Shown: positions 4,297-5,323 of the stretch, piece after piece
Layout of the letters: every line of letters starts with the position of its first letter
Position numbering within the stretch: the first letter of the stretch is position 1
DNA from: an uncultured Methanobrevibacter sp.
GTDB taxonomy: Archaea; Methanobacteriota; Methanobacteria; Methanobacteriales; Methanobacteriaceae
Direction of reading: 5' to 3'
Length of the DNA: 5,323 nucleotides
Assembly: GCA_946611495.1 (NCBI GenBank)
Contig: CAMODR010000111.1
Span: 1-5,323 of the forward strand
Translations under genes and position numbers: made by a program
The notes under the pieces: model-generated
The model's input: the letters and a program-made list of their open reading frames with translations, nothing else
The model's database searches: none
Told to the model about the DNA's origin: nothing

Positions 4297-5295
4297 ATGA
4301 GTTTATTTGAAAGTTATGAAAGAAGAATTGACCAAATCGTTCCGGTCCTTGAAAAATATGGCATAAAAGACCTTGAAGAAGCTAAAGCCATTTGTTTAGA
4401 AAAAGGTTTTGACCCTTATGAAATTGTAAAGAATGTTCAGCCTATCTGTTTTGAAAACGCTTGTTGGGCATACACTCTTGGTGCAGCTATTGCAATTAAG
4501 AAAGACTGCAAAAAAGCAAGTGATGCTGCAACTGCAATTGGAGAAGCATTACAAGCATTCTGTATTCCTGGAAGTGTTGCAGATGATAGGAAAGTAGGTC
4601 TTGGACATGGAAATCTTGCTTCAATGTTGCTTAGTGAAGAAAGCGAATGCTTTGCATTTTTAGCAGGTCACGAAAGTTTTGCTGCAGCAGAAGGTGCAAT
4701 CGGTATTGCTAATTCAGCAAACAAAGTCAGAAAGGAACCTTTAAGAGTCATCTTAAACGGTTTAGGTAAGGATGCTGCACTCATCATTTCTAGAATCAAT
4801 GGATTCACTTATGTTCAAACCGAATTCGACTACTTTACTGGAGAAGTTAAGGTAGTAAGAGAAAAAGCATATTCTGATGGTGAAAGAGCAAAAGTAAGAT
4901 GCTACGGTGCTGATGATGTAAGGGAAGGTGTAGCTATCATGCACCTTGAAGGAGTTGATGTATCAATTACAGGTAATTCAACTAACCCGACCAGATTCCA
5001 ACATCCTGTAGCTGGAACCTATAAGAAGGAATGCATTGCTCAAGGCAAGAAATACTTCTCAGTTGCATCTGGAGGCGGAACAGGAAGAACCTTGCACCCA
5101 GACAATATGGCAGCAGGCCCTGCATCCTATGGTATGACTGATACCTTAGGAAGAATGCATTCAGATGCTCAATTTGCAGGATCCAGTTCTGTACCTGCCC
5201 ACGTGGAAATGATGGGATTGATTGGTATGGGAAATAACCCTATGGTTGGTGCAACTGTAGCGGTGGCTGTAGCTGTAGAAGAAGCTTTAAAATAG
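4297..5295 (+). CDS. GGGtGRT family protein
   Basis: The 332-residue protein is full length for the GGGtGRT family, named for the motif seen here as GGGTGRT at 259-265. Other Gly-rich or conserved-looking stretches are GLGHGNLASML (101-111), FLAGHESFAAAEGAIG (121-136), ITGNSTNPTRFQHPVAGTY (224-242), and a closing GMGNNPMVGATVAVAVAVEEA segment (310-330). There are eight cysteines (33, 51, 56, 71, 89, 118, 202, 246), but no classical CxxC or ferredoxin pattern. There is no signal peptide. The Ala/Gly-rich end is probably a buried helix rather than a membrane anchor. To my knowledge the family has no established biochemical function. It is commonly next to an IscU/NifU-like gene, as here with an 11-base spacer, which points to a shared Fe-S or thiol-related task (inference). 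The ribosome site GGGGATGAG lies just before the ATG and overlaps the upstream stop region, so translation may be coupled. The family call is secure; the function is unknown. Confidence 0.92.
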   Translation: MSLFESYERRIDQIVPVLEKYGIKDLEEAKAICLEKGFDPYEIVKNVQPICFENACWAYTLGAAIAIKKDCKKASDAATAIGEALQAFCIPGSVADDRKVGLGHGNLASMLLSEESECFAFLAGHESFAAAEGAIGIANSANKVRKEPLRVILNGLGKDAALIISRINGFTYVQTEFDYFTGEVKVVREKAYSDGERAKVRCYGADDVREGVAIMHLEGVDVSITGNSTNPTRFQHPVAGTYKKECIAQGKKYFSVASGGGTGRTLHPDNMAAGPASYGMTDTLGRMHSDAQFAGSSSVPAHVEMMGLIGMGNNPMVGATVAVAVAVEEALK

Positions 5296-5316
5296 TTTTA
5301 TTGCTTAAAACTTTTT
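5294..5316 (+). terminator. Terminator hairpin of the IscU-like/GGGtGRT operon
   Basis: AGTTTTA (5294-5300) pairs exactly with TAAAACT (5306-5312) over a five-base loop, and T-run 5312-5316 follows. The stem begins inside the TAG stop codon, so the 3' untranslated region would be very short. It resembles an intrinsic terminator. Confidence 0.55.
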
Positions 5317-5323
5317 AATCATT

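Noticed and set aside
4762..4944. 60-codon open frame on the minus strand
   Set aside because: It is fully inside the GGGtGRT gene on the other strand, with no ribosome site or recognisable domain.
4297..5295. Nucleotide-binding P-loop in the GGGTGRT motif
   Set aside because: The motif lacks the GKS/T Walker A ending and lies late in the protein; glycine richness alone does not support ATPase activity.
1..5323. tRNA, rRNA, insertion sequence or prophage genes
   Set aside because: No cloverleaf, conserved rRNA segment, transposase motif, terminal repeats or phage structural gene was seen.

Overview
The window is strongly AT-rich. It has archaeal expression signals: TATA-like boxes 40-80 bases before several genes, Shine-Dalgarno sequences of the GGAG/AGGTGAT type, and T-tracts after genes. 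Protein style (short single-domain redox proteins, a secreted thioredoxin, an IscU-like/GGGtGRT pair) and base composition suggest a host-associated methanogen of the Methanobacteriales, most likely Methanobrevibacter. That assignment is inference from codon and protein style, since no rRNA or methanogenesis marker lies in the window.

Layout. 1-233 is an upstream control region holding several nested dyad symmetries around a TATA box. 234-893 (+) encodes a small cytosolic von Willebrand factor A protein with a complete MIDAS metal site. 894-1398 is a 505-base stretch with no convincing gene but several palindromes and hairpins. 1399-1908 (-) encodes a flavodoxin-like FMN protein, convergent with the vWA gene. 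1909-2156 is a divergent AT-rich spacer. 2157-2606 (+) encodes a secreted thioredoxin-fold protein with a CGYC active site. 2782-3390 (+) encodes a six-helix CcdA-type membrane thiol transporter behind a duplicated 23-base promoter-like element. 3593-4285 and 4297-5295 (+) form a tight two-gene operon: an IscU/NifU-like Fe-S scaffold homologue and a GGGtGRT-family protein. A hairpin with a T-run follows it at the right edge.

How the genes fit together. CcdA and the exported CGYC thioredoxin look like a split DsbD: CcdA would carry electrons across the membrane and the thioredoxin would reduce disulfides outside. The IscU-like/GGGtGRT pair is almost certainly co-expressed and probably acts in one process, plausibly Fe-S or thiol chemistry, but the function of GGGtGRT proteins is not established to my knowledge. 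The flavodoxin adds to a general redox theme, though no direct link can be shown. The least understood parts are the dyad-rich promoter of the vWA gene, the structured 505-base gap, and the biochemical role of the IscU-like/GGGtGRT pair.
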